Notes: a model not told the origin generated them from the letters alone. Positions 17,501-24,455 are shown, counted from the first letter of the stretch. The stretch is DNA of 64,000 nucleotides from Janibacter melonis (GCF_020567375.1 NZ_JAJBZM010000003.1:62001-126000), one strand, 5' to 3'. A program made the numbers and translations.

Positions 17501-17829
17501 AGGCGCTGGATCTCGGCGGGGACGATGACACCGCCGCCGCCGCCGAAGACCTGGACGTGCCCGGCGCCGCGCTCGCGGAGCAGCTGGACGAGGTACTCGA
17601 AGTACTCGACGTGCCCGCCCTGGTAGGAGCTGATCGCCACGCCCTGGACGTCCTCGTCGATCGCCGCCTGGACCACCTCGGCGACGGAGCGGTTGTGCCC
17701 GAGGTGGATGACCTCGGCCCCCTGGCTCTGGAGGATGCGCCGCATGATGTTGATCGACGCGTCGTGCCCGTCGAAGAGGGCGGACGCGGTGACGAAGCGC
17801 ACCGGGTGGGTGGGCGTGTGCAAAGACAT
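14596..17829 (-). CDS. icmF: Fused isobutyryl-CoA mutase (IcmF)
   Basis: A 1077-residue adenosylcobalamin-dependent mutase with its G-protein chaperone built in. The B12-binding domain comes first, with the cobalt-ligand histidine in DGHDASIN (His22). The MeaB-like GTPase follows, with Walker A GLTGTGGSGKSS (195-206) and a switch region VLVETPGIGQGD. The TIM-barrel mutase occupies roughly the second half (TSGRSLHAQEMDFNDIRTT). This order matches IcmF, which interconverts isobutyryl- and n-butyryl-CoA in branched-chain metabolism. The ATG at 17829 follows AGGAGC. It is divergent from a MarR gene whose promoter abuts its own. Confidence 0.93.
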   Translation of the reverse strand: MSLHTPTHPVRFVTASALFDGHDASINIMRRILQSQGAEVIHLGHNRSVAEVVQAAIDEDVQGVAISSYQGGHVEYFEYLVQLLRERGAGHVQVFGGGGGVIVPAEIQRLRDAGVRIFSPEDGQRLGLPGMINTLIETCDVDLWEQGPADVDAVLAGDRAAVARAITGAEGGRLDETFLARIREAAAQHAAPVLGLTGTGGSGKSSLTDELVRRFRVDQEDKLRVAVIAVDPTRRKGGGALLGDRIRMNSIGDDGASPVLFRSLATRGAHEIPEHLSAVIDIAKASGHDLVLVETPGIGQGDAAIVPFVDHSMYVMTPEFGAASQLEKIDMLDFADTVAINKYERRGAADAMRDVGRQLVRNREAFGAQPHDMPVFGTSAATFNDDGVTALYQHLRDALAEHGLPVTEGTLPRVDTRHSTRIGQVVPPERVRYLAEITATVRGWHEETRRLAAAARRVQRISAVAQELPEGQGADDVRRLLEQARADLPAEVTELVQGWPAVVESYSGDEQVVRIRDREIRTRLTRESLSGNRISRVALPRHTDHGDLVTFLRSEGLPGVFPYTAGVFPFKREGEDPARMFAGEGDPFRTNRRFKLLSQGQSATRLSTAFDSVTLYGRDPDERPDIYGKVGTSGVSVATLEDMKQLYDGFDLVDPTTSVSMTINGPAPTVLAFFLNTAIDQQLEAFRAREGREPTGAEADEVRTSALQQVRGTVQADILKEDQGQNTCLFSTEFSLRMMADIQEWFIEQGVRNFYSVSISGYHIAEAGANPISQLAFTLANGFTYVEAYLARGMDIDDFAPNLSFFFSSGMDPEYAVLGRVARRIWAVTMRERYGANERSQKLKYHIQTSGRSLHAQEMDFNDIRTTLQALNALYDNANSLHTNAYDEAVTTPSPESVRRALAIQLIISREWGLSMNENPLQGSYVIDELTDLVEEAVLAEFDRINERGGVLGAMETGYQRGRIQDESMLYEHRKHDGSLPIVGVNTFLAERGDDEVPVEVELARATEEEKESQLRRVRAYQEAHRDEATEAIDRLKAAAAGTENAFAVLMDAARVCTLQQVTDAFFEVGGQYRRNV

Positions 17830-17864
17830 GACTGAGCTCCTGTAGGACGTCGGTGTCGCCTCAA

Positions 17865-17894
17865 ACAGTAGGACGTCCAAATATTGCGCGTCAA
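17865..17894 (-). promoter_or_regulatory. Sigma-70-type promoter of icmF
   Basis: On the minus strand, TTGACG (17894-17889) and TACTGT (17870-17865) are separated by 18 bp. The -35 lies only 2 bp from the -10 of the divergent marR promoter. Near-palindromes CAAATATTG (17878-17886) and TTG-N5-CAA (17884-17894) fall in the spacer and -35 and are candidate MarR sites. Confidence 0.6.
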
Positions 17895-17896
17895 TG

Positions 17897-17902
17897 TAAG
17901 GT
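17897..17902 (+). promoter_or_regulatory. -10 element of marR (leaderless)
   Basis: TAAGGT is followed by 6 nt and then the GTG at 17909, with no Shine-Dalgarno sequence. The same TAAGGT-N6-start layout occurs at the other MarR gene (19667). Confidence 0.55.
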
Positions 17903-17908
17903 GCTGCC

Positions 17909-18409
17909 GTGCTCTCCTTCGACCCGATCGACGCGGCGCGCACCCAGTGGGTGGAGCGCGGCTGGGTCGAGGCCGCCGACGGGATGGCCGCGGTGACCTC
18001 GGTGATCCGGGCGCACGCGATCCTCATGCGCCGGGTCGACACGGCCCTGCAGGGCAGCGGGGTGACCTTCGCGCGCTACGAGGTGCTCATGCTCCTCGGC
18101 TTCACCCGCCACGACGCCCTGCCGATGCGCGCGATCAGCTCGCGCCTGCAGGTCCACCAGAGCAGCGTGACCAACGCGGTCGACCGGCTCGAGGCCGCCG
18201 GGCTCGTCGCCCGCAGCCCCCACCCGCAGGACCGCCGCACCGTGCTCGTCGGCATCACCCCCGAGGGCGCCCGCGTCGCGCGGGAGTGCACCCGGCGGCT
18301 CAACGACGAGGTCTTCGGCGCCCTCGGCCTCTCGGAACAGGACACGACGACCCTCGTGGAGGTCCTCGCCCGGATGCGGGCGGGTGCAGGGGACTTCGAG
18401 CTCGGGTGA
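17909..18409 (+). CDS. MarR family transcriptional regulator
   Basis: A 166-residue dimeric winged-helix regulator. The recognition region reads AISSRLQVHQSSVTNAVDRLEAAGLV and the wing is HPQDRRTVLVGITPEG, both typical of MarR proteins. The GTG at 17909 lies just after a -10 element. It is divergent from icmF with the two promoters touching, so it probably controls icmF and itself; an acyl-CoA or short acid ligand would be plausible but is not shown by the sequence. Confidence 0.88.
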   Translation: MLSFDPIDAARTQWVERGWVEAADGMAAVTSVIRAHAILMRRVDTALQGSGVTFARYEVLMLLGFTRHDALPMRAISSRLQVHQSSVTNAVDRLEAAGLVARSPHPQDRRTVLVGITPEGARVARECTRRLNDEVFGALGLSEQDTTTLVEVLARMRAGAGDFELG

Positions 18410-18435
18410 GGCTGGCGAGTCCCTCGAGCCCCAAG

Positions 18436-18456
18436 TTTCTCGGGTCACCCGATAAA
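18436..18456. promoter_or_regulatory. 21-bp near-perfect palindrome
   Basis: The stretch TTTCTCGGGTCACCCGATAAA folds around a central C with a perfect TCGGGT/ACCCGA core (18440-18452) and one mismatched outer pair. It lies between marR and the lipoprotein gene. A second pair, AAACCCCGG and CCGGGGTTT, follows at about 18454-18501. The form suggests a repressor operator, possibly combined with a weak terminator for marR. Confidence 0.4.
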
Positions 18457-18563
18457 CCCCGGGTGAGCATGAGTAAGAAACTCTTGCGAAGCCGGGGTTT
18501 GTCTTGCTGAGCGGGCGCGGACCGGTCCGCTGTGGTGCGATGGGACGGAGCGAAGGGGGAGTC

Positions 18564-19100
18564 ATGGGCATGCGGGTCGCGTCACGTGTCGTGGGGTGCG
18601 TGGCTGCCGTGACGGTGCTCGCCGGGTGCGGCGGGGGAGTGCCGGCCGGTCCCGGCGGGTCCTCGACCTCGACGCCGCAGCCGAGCAGCACGTCGGGCGC
18701 GACGCCGGACCCGACCTCCGACCTCGTCGCTCCCCACCACGAGGAGAACGCCGCGGCCACGCGTCGGCAGGACCCCTCGCCGAGCGACTCGAGCGCTGCC
18801 CGCGCCGCCCTGCCCACGGTGCGCTCGGCCCTGGAGACCCAGCGTCGCCGCGGCGAGATCGGTGTCGACGAGACGCGGGCGACCGTGCTCGGCCTCGGCT
18901 ACGGCGAGGACGACGTCGAGGTCATCGACATCCAGGAGCACCTCGGCGACCCGGCGGCGACCCCGGGCGTGCTCGTCGGCATCGCCACCGGCCCGCGCAC
19001 CTGCCTCGTCGGAGCCGTCACGCAGCGCCGCGTCTCGCTCGAGGTCGACGGCACCGGCCCGCCCGGCGAGTACCGCTGCGTCGCTCCGGTCACCCACTGA
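18564..19100 (+). CDS. Hypothetical lipoprotein
   Basis: A 178-residue exported lipoprotein. The signal peptide ends at the lipobox VLAGC with Cys22 as lipidation site. A Ser/Thr/Pro/Gly linker (about 23-55) leads to a C-terminal domain containing TRATVLGLGYGEDDVEV and two cysteines (RTCLVG, YRCVAP) that could form a disulphide. No named family is recognised. The ATG at 18564 was chosen over upstream alternatives because it starts the signal peptide and follows GGGGGAG. Confidence 0.7.
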   Translation: MGMRVASRVVGCVAAVTVLAGCGGGVPAGPGGSSTSTPQPSSTSGATPDPTSDLVAPHHEENAAATRRQDPSPSDSSAARAALPTVRSALETQRRRGEIGVDETRATVLGLGYGEDDVEVIDIQEHLGDPAATPGVLVGIATGPRTCLVGAVTQRRVSLEVDGTGPPGEYRCVAPVTH

Positions 19101-19106
19101 CCCGGG

Positions 19107-19667
19107 TCATGACGCGTCGCAGCCGCTGAGGTCGTCGGGAGTGCCGGCCAGGGCGCCGCCCGACCAGTGGGCGGCGGCGTCGCACTCGCTGCGCACGTGC
19201 GTGCGCAGCTGCTCGCCGATCTCGCTGAGCGCGGTGATCTGCGAGGCGTCCAAGGGGTCGAGCACGAGATGGCGCACGGCGTCGACGTGGCCCGGGGCCG
19301 CGGCGACCACCGTCGACCACCCGACCTCCGTGAGGATCGCGAGGGTGTAGCGCCCGTCCGCGGGGTCGGGCTCGCGTCGCACGAGGCCGCGGTGCTCGAG
19401 GCGCTTGACGACGTTCGACAGGCGCGACTGCGAGCCCCCGGTCATGTCCGCGAGCTCGCCCATGCGCAGTGTCCGCTCCGGCGCCATCGACAGCCGGCTG
19501 ACGACGAGGTACTCGAAGAGGTTGATGCCCGCGTCGCGCTGCAGCTGCGCGTCCAGCGCGCCCGGCAGCTGCAGGACGAGCCGGGCGACCGCGATCCAGG
19601 CGCGCTGCTCCTCCTCGGACAGCCAGCGCGGGGCCTCCGGGTCGGCGGGCGGCGGGGCGACGGGCAT
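19107..19667 (-). CDS. MarR family transcriptional regulator
   Basis: A 186-residue MarR-type winged-helix protein. LADMTGGSQSRLSNVVKRLEHRGLVRREPDPADGR contains the recognition helix and wing. It is divergent from an azoreductase gene with paired palindromes between them, the standard layout for redox- or quinone-sensing MarR regulators. No conserved pair of redox cysteines is seen: only Cys at the far C-terminus, so ligand binding is more likely than thiol switching. The ATG at 19667 is 6 nt from a TAAGGT -10 element. Confidence 0.87.
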   Translation of the reverse strand: MPVAPPPADPEAPRWLSEEEQRAWIAVARLVLQLPGALDAQLQRDAGINLFEYLVVSRLSMAPERTLRMGELADMTGGSQSRLSNVVKRLEHRGLVRREPDPADGRYTLAILTEVGWSTVVAAAPGHVDAVRHLVLDPLDASQITALSEIGEQLRTHVRSECDAAAHWSGGALAGTPDDLSGCDAS

Positions 19668-19673
19668 GGCGAC

Positions 19674-19738
19674 ACCTTACGACGTGGACCTCACTTGACT
19701 TCAAGCGTGAAGTGACGAACGATGGTTTCAACCTTGAA
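19674..19738. promoter_or_regulatory. Divergent marR/azoreductase promoter-operator region
   Basis: On the minus strand TAAGGT (19679-19674) serves the marR gene. On the plus strand TTGACT (19695-19700) and AACGAT (19718-19723) are 17 bp apart. Operators: CTTGA-CT-TCAAG (19694-19705), ACTTCA-AGCG-TGAAGT (19698-19713) and TTCAA-CC-TTGAA (19727-19738). The first two sit over the -35 and spacer, the third just past the -10, consistent with repression by the adjacent MarR. Confidence 0.55.
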
Positions 19739-19759
19739 GCACCAACATCGGAGGACCGC

Positions 19760-20410
19760 ATGACCCTGTTCCGCCTGGACGCCAGCATCCGCACCGACGG
19801 CTCGACGAGCCGCGAGATCGCCGACGTCGTCGAGTCCGAGTGGCTCGCAGCCCACCCCGGCGACACAGTCGAGCGTCGGCACATCGGTGTCGACGTCCTG
19901 CCCGCCGACGCCTGGGGCCACGCGGTCGCCGCGAGCCAGACCCCCGAGGCGGAGCGCACCGAGGAGCAGCGGGCCGCCGCGGCCCTCGCCGCTCAGCTCG
20001 TCGACGAGCTCGTCGCCGCCGACGCGATCCTCCTCGCCGTCCCGCTGTACAACTTCGGCGTCTCCCAGCACGTGAAGACGTGGGTCGACCTCGTCATCAC
20101 GGACCCGCGCGCCGCCGCCGGCGCTCCGCCCTTCCTCGCGGGCACGAAGGTCGTCCTGTGCACCGTGCGCGGCGGGGCCTACGGCGCCGGCACCCCGCGC
20201 GAGGGCTGGGACCACGCGACGTCCTACCTGCGTCGCATCGTCGCCGACGTCTGGGGCGCCGACCTCACCGTCGTCGAGCGGGACTTCACGCTCGTCGGGG
20301 TCAACCCCGCGCTCGACGACTTCACCGATCTCGCCGCCGAGATGCACGCGGGCGCCCTCGCCTCGGCGCGCGAGGCCGGCCGAGCGCTGTCCGTCCCGCA
20401 GGCCGCCTGA
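19760..20410 (+). CDS. FMN-dependent NADH-azoreductase family protein
   Basis: A 216-residue flavodoxin-fold oxidoreductase of the AzoR group, which reduces quinones and azo compounds with NAD(P)H. It starts with LFRLDASIRTDGSTSREIAD, the FMN-phosphate region, and continues with AVPLYNFGVSQHVKTWVDLV and the GGAYGAGTP turn. The ATG at 19760 follows GGAGGA. It is expected to protect against electrophiles under control of the divergent MarR regulator. A two-part hairpin terminator follows. Confidence 0.87.
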   Translation: MTLFRLDASIRTDGSTSREIADVVESEWLAAHPGDTVERRHIGVDVLPADAWGHAVAASQTPEAERTEEQRAAAALAAQLVDELVAADAILLAVPLYNFGVSQHVKTWVDLVITDPRAAAGAPPFLAGTKVVLCTVRGGAYGAGTPREGWDHATSYLRRIVADVWGADLTVVERDFTLVGVNPALDDFTDLAAEMHAGALASAREAGRALSVPQAA

Positions 20411-20413
20411 GAC

Positions 20414-20490
20414 TCCCCCTTCGCCGGTTGCCGAGGACGGGGCCGGGTCGACCGGCCCCGTCCTGCGGGGAGGGAGGGCGGCGAAGGGGG
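20414..20490. terminator. Nested bidirectional terminator
   Basis: The inner stem AGGACGGGGCCGG (20434-20446) and its complement (20452-20464) is perfect over 13 bp with a 5-nt loop. An outer pair CCCCCTTCGCC (20414-20424) and GGCGAAGGGGG (20480-20490) encloses it. It separates the converging azoreductase and crcB genes; the outer arms carry the recurrent motif. Confidence 0.8.
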
Positions 20491-20868
20491 TCAGGCCAGG
20501 GCGCTGCCGAGCGTCCACCCGAGGACGACGACGAGCAGGCAGCCGATCAGGCTCACCGCGAGGTTGACCACCGCGACTCGGGCGCGGCCGGCGCGCAGCG
20601 CTGCCGCGACCTCGACCGCGTGGCTGCTGAAGGTCGTGAAGGCGCCGCACCAGCCGGCGCCGACGAGCGCCAGCACCCATCCGGGGCCGCCGGATGCGAC
20701 GACCGCGGCGACGAGCCCGAGGACGAAGGACCCGACGACGTTGACGAGCACCGTGCCCCCGGTGGGTGTCGCCCCGAGCGCCCGCTGCGCCCACCCGACG
20801 ACGAGATGACGCGAGCTCGCCCCGGCGGCACCTCCGAGGGCGACGAGCACGAGGTCGAGCCCGCTCAC
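20491..20868 (-). CDS. crcB: Fluoride efflux protein CrcB (subunit 1)
   Basis: A 125-residue four-helix membrane protein that exports fluoride. The family motifs are clear: GGAAGASSRHLV, GTVLVNVVGSFVLGL and GWCGAFTTFSSHAVE. The GTG at 20868 overlaps the stop of the second crcB gene by GTGA. Two unlike CrcB proteins encoded in tandem are typical of actinobacteria, where they probably form a heterodimer with opposed topologies. The C-terminus ends 7 bp beyond a terminator. Confidence 0.93.
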   Translation of the reverse strand: MSGLDLVLVALGGAAGASSRHLVVGWAQRALGATPTGGTVLVNVVGSFVLGLVAAVVASGGPGWVLALVGAGWCGAFTTFSSHAVEVAAALRAGRARVAVVNLAVSLIGCLLVVVLGWTLGSALA

Positions 20869-21335
20869 AGCTCGTCCTCCTCGACGACCGACCCGGCGTG
20901 GGCGTCGTCGCCGCCGAACCACCGGTGGCCGAGCGCGAGACCCGCCACGGCGGCACCGACGCCGAGCGCGAGCGTCAGCGCGACGTAGAGGAGCGCCTCG
21001 CCCGCGCGGCCGTCGGCGAGCGTCGTGCGCACGTCGAGGACGAGGGTGGAGTAGGTGGTCCACCCGCCGAGCAGGCCGACCGTGGCGAAGGGGCGTACAA
21101 GCGGGTGCGTGGAGCGACGGGTCTCGAGCCACGCGACGAGCAGCCCCATGGCAAGCGCTCCGCTGAGGTTGACGACGAGGGTCGCCCAGGCCAGCCCGCC
21201 GGCCGCACCGGGCAGGGCGAGGCTCACGAGCCACCGGCCGGCCGACCCCAGGGCGCCGCCGAGCGCGACGGCGCCGATCTCGGCGCGAGGGGGTGCCGCG
21301 GCGGGCGCGGCGGGGGTCGCCCCCTTCGTGCTCAC
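20865..21335 (-). CDS. crcB: Fluoride efflux protein CrcB (subunit 2)
   Basis: A 156-residue CrcB homologue with GGALGSAGRWLVSL, ATLVVNLSGALAMGLL and GLLGGWTTYSTLVLD. It is longer than its partner because of an Ala/Pro-rich N-terminus and an acidic C-terminal tail (GGDDAHAGSVVEEDEL). The GTG at 21335 overlaps the aminotransferase stop by GTGA, so three genes are translationally chained. I saw no fluoride-riboswitch-like sequence before the operon. Confidence 0.93.
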   Translation of the reverse strand: MSTKGATPAAPAAAPPRAEIGAVALGGALGSAGRWLVSLALPGAAGGLAWATLVVNLSGALAMGLLVAWLETRRSTHPLVRPFATVGLLGGWTTYSTLVLDVRTTLADGRAGEALLYVALTLALGVGAAVAGLALGHRWFGGDDAHAGSVVEEDEL

Positions 21336-22549
21336 GCCCGCATCGACTCGAGGAAGTCGCCGATCCGCCCGATGGCCTCGGTGAGCAGCTCCTCGTCGGG
21401 CAGGCAGACGACGCGGAAGTGGTCGGGCTCGAACCAGTTGAAGCCGGTGCCGTGGGTGACGAGGATCTTCTTGGCCCGCAGCAGGTCGATGACGAAGGCC
21501 TCGTCGTCGGCGACCGGGTAGACCTCCGGGTCGAGCCGGGGGAAGCAGTACAGGGCACCGCGCGGCTCGACGCAGCTGACGCCGGGGATGTCGTTGAGCA
21601 ACCTCGAGGCGAGCTTGGCCTGCTCGTAGAAGCGCCCGCCCGGCTCGACGAGCTCGGTGATCGACTGGTAGCCGCCGAGCGCGGTCTGGATCGCGTGCTG
21701 CGCGGGGACGTTGGCGCACATGCGCATGTTCGCCAGCAGGGTGAGCCCCTCGAGGAAGTCCTCGGCGAGGTGCTTCGGGCCCGAGATCATCACCCAGCCC
21801 GCGCGGTAGCCGCACACCCGGTAGGCCTTGGAGAGCCCCGAGAAGGTGAGGCACAGGACGTCGTCGCCGGCGAAGGACGCGGCGTGGTGGTGGACCGCGT
21901 CGTCGAAGATGATCTTCTCGTAGATCTCGTCGGCCATGACGACGAGGTCGTGGCGCCGGGCGATGTCGACGAGCCCCCGGACGGTCGCCTCGCTGTAGAC
22001 GGCGCCGGTGGGGTTGTTGGGGTTGATGATGACGATCGCGTGGGTGCGCTCGGTGATCTTGGCCTCGATGTCGGCGAGGTCGGGGTCCCACCCGTTGCTC
22101 TCGTCGCAGCGGTAGTGCACGGGGGTGCCGCCGGCCAGCGCGACGGCGCCGGTCCACAGGGGGTAGTCGGGGGCGGGCACGAGGATCTCGTTGCCGTCGT
22201 CGACGAAGGCCTGGAGCACCATCGAGATGAGCTCGGAGACGCCGTTGCCGATGTAGACGTCCTCGACGGTCGTCTCCCGCAGGCCGCGCGACTGGTAGTA
22301 CTGCGCGACGGCCGTGCGCGCCGAGTAGATGCCCTTGCTGTCGACGTAGCCCTGCGCGTCGGGCAGGTGCCGGGTCATGTCGGCGACGATCGCCTCCGGC
22401 GCCTCGAAGCCGAAGGGGGCGGTGTTGCCGATGTTGAGCTTGAGCACCTTGTGGCCCTCGGCCTCGAGCCGCTGGGCCTCGGCGAGGATCGGTCCCCGGA
22501 CGTCGTAGCGGACGTGCTGCAGCTTGAGGGACTGGCGGATCGGGCGCAT
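21332..22549 (-). CDS. Class I/II PLP-dependent aminotransferase (AlaA-like)
   Basis: A 405-residue fold-type I aminotransferase. The PLP lysine is Lys241 in SGLSKAYRVCGYRAGW; the cofactor and substrate regions INPNNPTGAVYS and ADEIYEKIIFDD are intact, and the closing arginine lies in FRVVCLP. These features match the AlaA/alanine-valine transaminase group that makes alanine from pyruvate and glutamate. The exact substrate remains inferred. The ATG at 22549 starts the conserved SLKLQHVRYDVRGPIL block. Its stop overlaps crcB, an unexpected coupling of amino acid and fluoride genes. Confidence 0.88.
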   Translation of the reverse strand: MRPIRQSLKLQHVRYDVRGPILAEAQRLEAEGHKVLKLNIGNTAPFGFEAPEAIVADMTRHLPDAQGYVDSKGIYSARTAVAQYYQSRGLRETTVEDVYIGNGVSELISMVLQAFVDDGNEILVPAPDYPLWTGAVALAGGTPVHYRCDESNGWDPDLADIEAKITERTHAIVIINPNNPTGAVYSEATVRGLVDIARRHDLVVMADEIYEKIIFDDAVHHHAASFAGDDVLCLTFSGLSKAYRVCGYRAGWVMISGPKHLAEDFLEGLTLLANMRMCANVPAQHAIQTALGGYQSITELVEPGGRFYEQAKLASRLLNDIPGVSCVEPRGALYCFPRLDPEVYPVADDEAFVIDLLRAKKILVTHGTGFNWFEPDHFRVVCLPDEELLTEAIGRIGDFLESMRA

Positions 22550-22671
22550 GCCCGCATCCTCGCAGGGCCCCCGCCGGCGCCGCGCCCGGGTTTCGTCCAT
22601 CGGCGCGTCGCGGGCAGGGGCCTCGAAGGCGTCGTCCTGAGGTGCGACGCAGAGCCTCGAAGGGGGGAGCC

Positions 22672-23349
22672 TCAGCGCCCTGTCGCGGTGCAGATGCAGG
22701 AGCGGTTGCCGTCGGTGTCCTCGACGACCCAGAAGGAGGGGGCGGCCGCGTCGCTGACGAGCCGACCACCCGCGTCGAGCACGGCCTGGAGCCGGCGCTC
22801 GACGTCGTCGTGGGGGACCCACACGTCGAGGTGCCACCGCTGCTCGACGGGCGGCGGCGGCAGGGTCGGGTCGCCGGGGTCGGCGTCGCCCGGGGTCTGC
22901 CACCAGATCGTCGGCACCTGGCCACTGGGGTCGACCGGCTCGCCGTCCTTGAGGTCGCTGCCGAGCAGCGCTGCGTAGTAGGCGCCGTGCGTGCTGCCGT
23001 CGTCGGTGTCGAGACCGATGTCGAGCTGGGTGAGGCCGGCGACGTCCGCGGTGACACCGAGCTCGCGGGCGACGGCGGAGATCTCGCGGGCGAGGTCGAT
23101 GTCGCGGCTGGTGATGCCGTCGACGTCGTGGCTCGACATCGAGATGACCACCTCGGGGTAGGTGAGGGTGATGTCGGGGTGGTGGTCGGCTGCCTCGGCG
23201 AGGGCTCCGACCCGGTCGACGAGGGCGAGGCCGGTGGCGAAGTCGCCGGTGCGGTAGCGAGCCCGGATCACCCCCAGGAGCTGGCGCCAGTCGTCGAGGC
23301 CGGACTCGACGACCTCCGCGGTGGACAGGGTCTGCTTCGGGTCGCTCAT
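22672..23349 (-). CDS. Pterin-carbinolamine-dehydratase-like/VOC fusion protein
   Basis: A 225-residue two-domain protein. Residues about 15-100 resemble 4a-hydroxytetrahydrobiopterin dehydratase, with AEAADHHPDITLTYPEV and the D-I-D helix ITSRDIDLAREISAVARELG. Residues about 103-225 are a glyoxalase/VOC module ending FWVVEDTDGNRSCICTATGR. Each domain's fold is visible, but function is unknown; in actinobacteria such fusions exist without pterin-dependent hydroxylases nearby. The ATG at 23349 follows GAGGAT. Confidence 0.78.
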   Translation of the reverse strand: MSDPKQTLSTAEVVESGLDDWRQLLGVIRARYRTGDFATGLALVDRVGALAEAADHHPDITLTYPEVVISMSSHDVDGITSRDIDLAREISAVARELGVTADVAGLTQLDIGLDTDDGSTHGAYYAALLGSDLKDGEPVDPSGQVPTIWWQTPGDADPGDPTLPPPPVEQRWHLDVWVPHDDVERRLQAVLDAGGRLVSDAAAPSFWVVEDTDGNRSCICTATGR

Positions 23350-23463
23350 GACGTGATCCTCGCCTGCCCGGCGGCGGTCGTCCAGGGCAGGCGGGGGCCT
23401 GCTCGCCGCTAGAGTCGTCGCGACGGCCGCCGGGGTCGTCACCAGCGTCTGCCGGAGGTCCCT

Positions 23464-24420
23464 GTGGCTGTCGATGTCCTGCTCGCCCTCATCGGTGTCG
23501 TGTGCGTGCTCGTCGTCATCGCGGCCGCCGTCGTCGCCTTCGTGCTCATGCGCCGCTCGAAGCAGCAGGAGAGCGCGATCCCCTCGTACGACGCGATCCG
23601 TCAGGCGGCCGCCGAGCAGACGCCCGGTGCGCACACCCGATCGAGCGGCACCGCGCCCTATGTCGCGCCCCACGAGAGCACCTCGCCCTCCGGGGTCTGG
23701 GAGGGCTCCGACGAGAGCGCCGCAGCACCGGAGGGGACCTCGACCGAGCCGACGCAGGTCTTCGAGGCGAGCAGCACCGAGCCGACGAGCAGCACCGAGT
23801 CGACGAGCAGCACTGATCCGGCGAGCGCCACCACCGAGAGCGCACCGACTGCAGCCGGCACCGACCCGCAGCAGGCGCCGACCGTGCACGCGCCGAGCGA
23901 CGACGTCGAGCAGACGGTGCGCATCTCGCGCAGCTCGCCCCGACCGGTCGAGGACCTCAGCTCCTCGGCGGGCACCACCTCGAGCACCCCGCCGCCCCCT
24001 TCGCCCGCGGCGACCCCGTCGCCCGAGCCTGCCCCCGAACCCACCCCCGCCCCCGAGCCGGTCGCGCACCCGTCGGCCCCCGACCCGGTCGAGCCGCCGC
24101 CGGCCCCCGCGCCGGCCGTCACCGACGACCCGGGCCACACGTACTGGGACGACGAGGAGGTCGAGCGCGAGCGGCGGGCCGAGTCGCTCGCCGACGACGA
24201 CACCACCCCGCCGGCCCGCGCCGTCGTCGACGGCGGCTACGGGTGGGGCTCGGCCGCCCCCTTCGCCGACGGCTCGATGCCCCCGGGTCACCCGGTCAAG
24301 GGGCACCGCGAGTGGATGCAGTACCACGAGCCCGGCAGCCCCTGGTACGACGAGACGACGGTCGACGTGTGGTTCGCCGACGCCGCGACCGCCGAGCGGG
24401 CGGGCTTCCGCCGGGCCTGA
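23464..24420 (+). CDS. Membrane-anchored sunset-domain protein
   Basis: A 318-residue protein with one N-terminal transmembrane helix (about 3-29) followed by a basic MRRSK stop. A long low-complexity region rich in Ser, Thr, Pro, Ala and Glu (about 60-250) leads to a C-terminal sunset domain: HPVKGHREWMQYHEPGSPWY, then WFADAATAERAGFRRA. Sunset domains occur in actinobacterial membrane proteins such as ArfC; their role is unclear. The GTG at 23464 follows GGAGG. The linker is encoded partly by 18-bp tandem repeats. Confidence 0.8.
   Translation: MAVDVLLALIGVVCVLVVIAAAVVAFVLMRRSKQQESAIPSYDAIRQAAAEQTPGAHTRSSGTAPYVAPHESTSPSGVWEGSDESAAAPEGTSTEPTQVFEASSTEPTSSTESTSSTDPASATTESAPTAAGTDPQQAPTVHAPSDDVEQTVRISRSSPRPVEDLSSSAGTTSSTPPPPSPAATPSPEPAPEPTPAPEPVAHPSAPDPVEPPPAPAPAVTDDPGHTYWDDEEVERERRAESLADDDTTPPARAVVDGGYGWGSAAPFADGSMPPGHPVKGHREWMQYHEPGSPWYDETTVDVWFADAATAERAGFRRA
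23769..23822 (+). repeat. Three 18-bp tandem repeats in the sunset-protein linker
   Basis: Units GAGCAGCACCGAGCCGAC, GAGCAGCACCGAGTCGAC and GAGCAGCACTGATCCGGC lie head to tail and encode a Ser-Ser-Thr-Glu/Asp-type linker. Copy number could vary by slippage without changing frame. Confidence 0.8.
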
Positions 24421-24442
24421 GCGACGCCGCGGCCCACCGCGT

Positions 24443-24455
24443 CTCACCATGTGAG
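24443..24455. promoter_or_regulatory. Inverted repeat upstream of pntAB
   Basis: CTCAC-CAT-GTGAG has perfect 5-bp arms and lies 130 bp before pntA. A -10-like TAGGTT follows at 24519-24524, which would give a 5' leader of about 50 nt. Confidence 0.35.

Noticed and set aside
20491-22671. Fluoride riboswitch for the crcB pair
   Set aside because: The 122 bp before the operon start show no recognisable fluoride-riboswitch sequence, and the crcB genes are internal to the operon.
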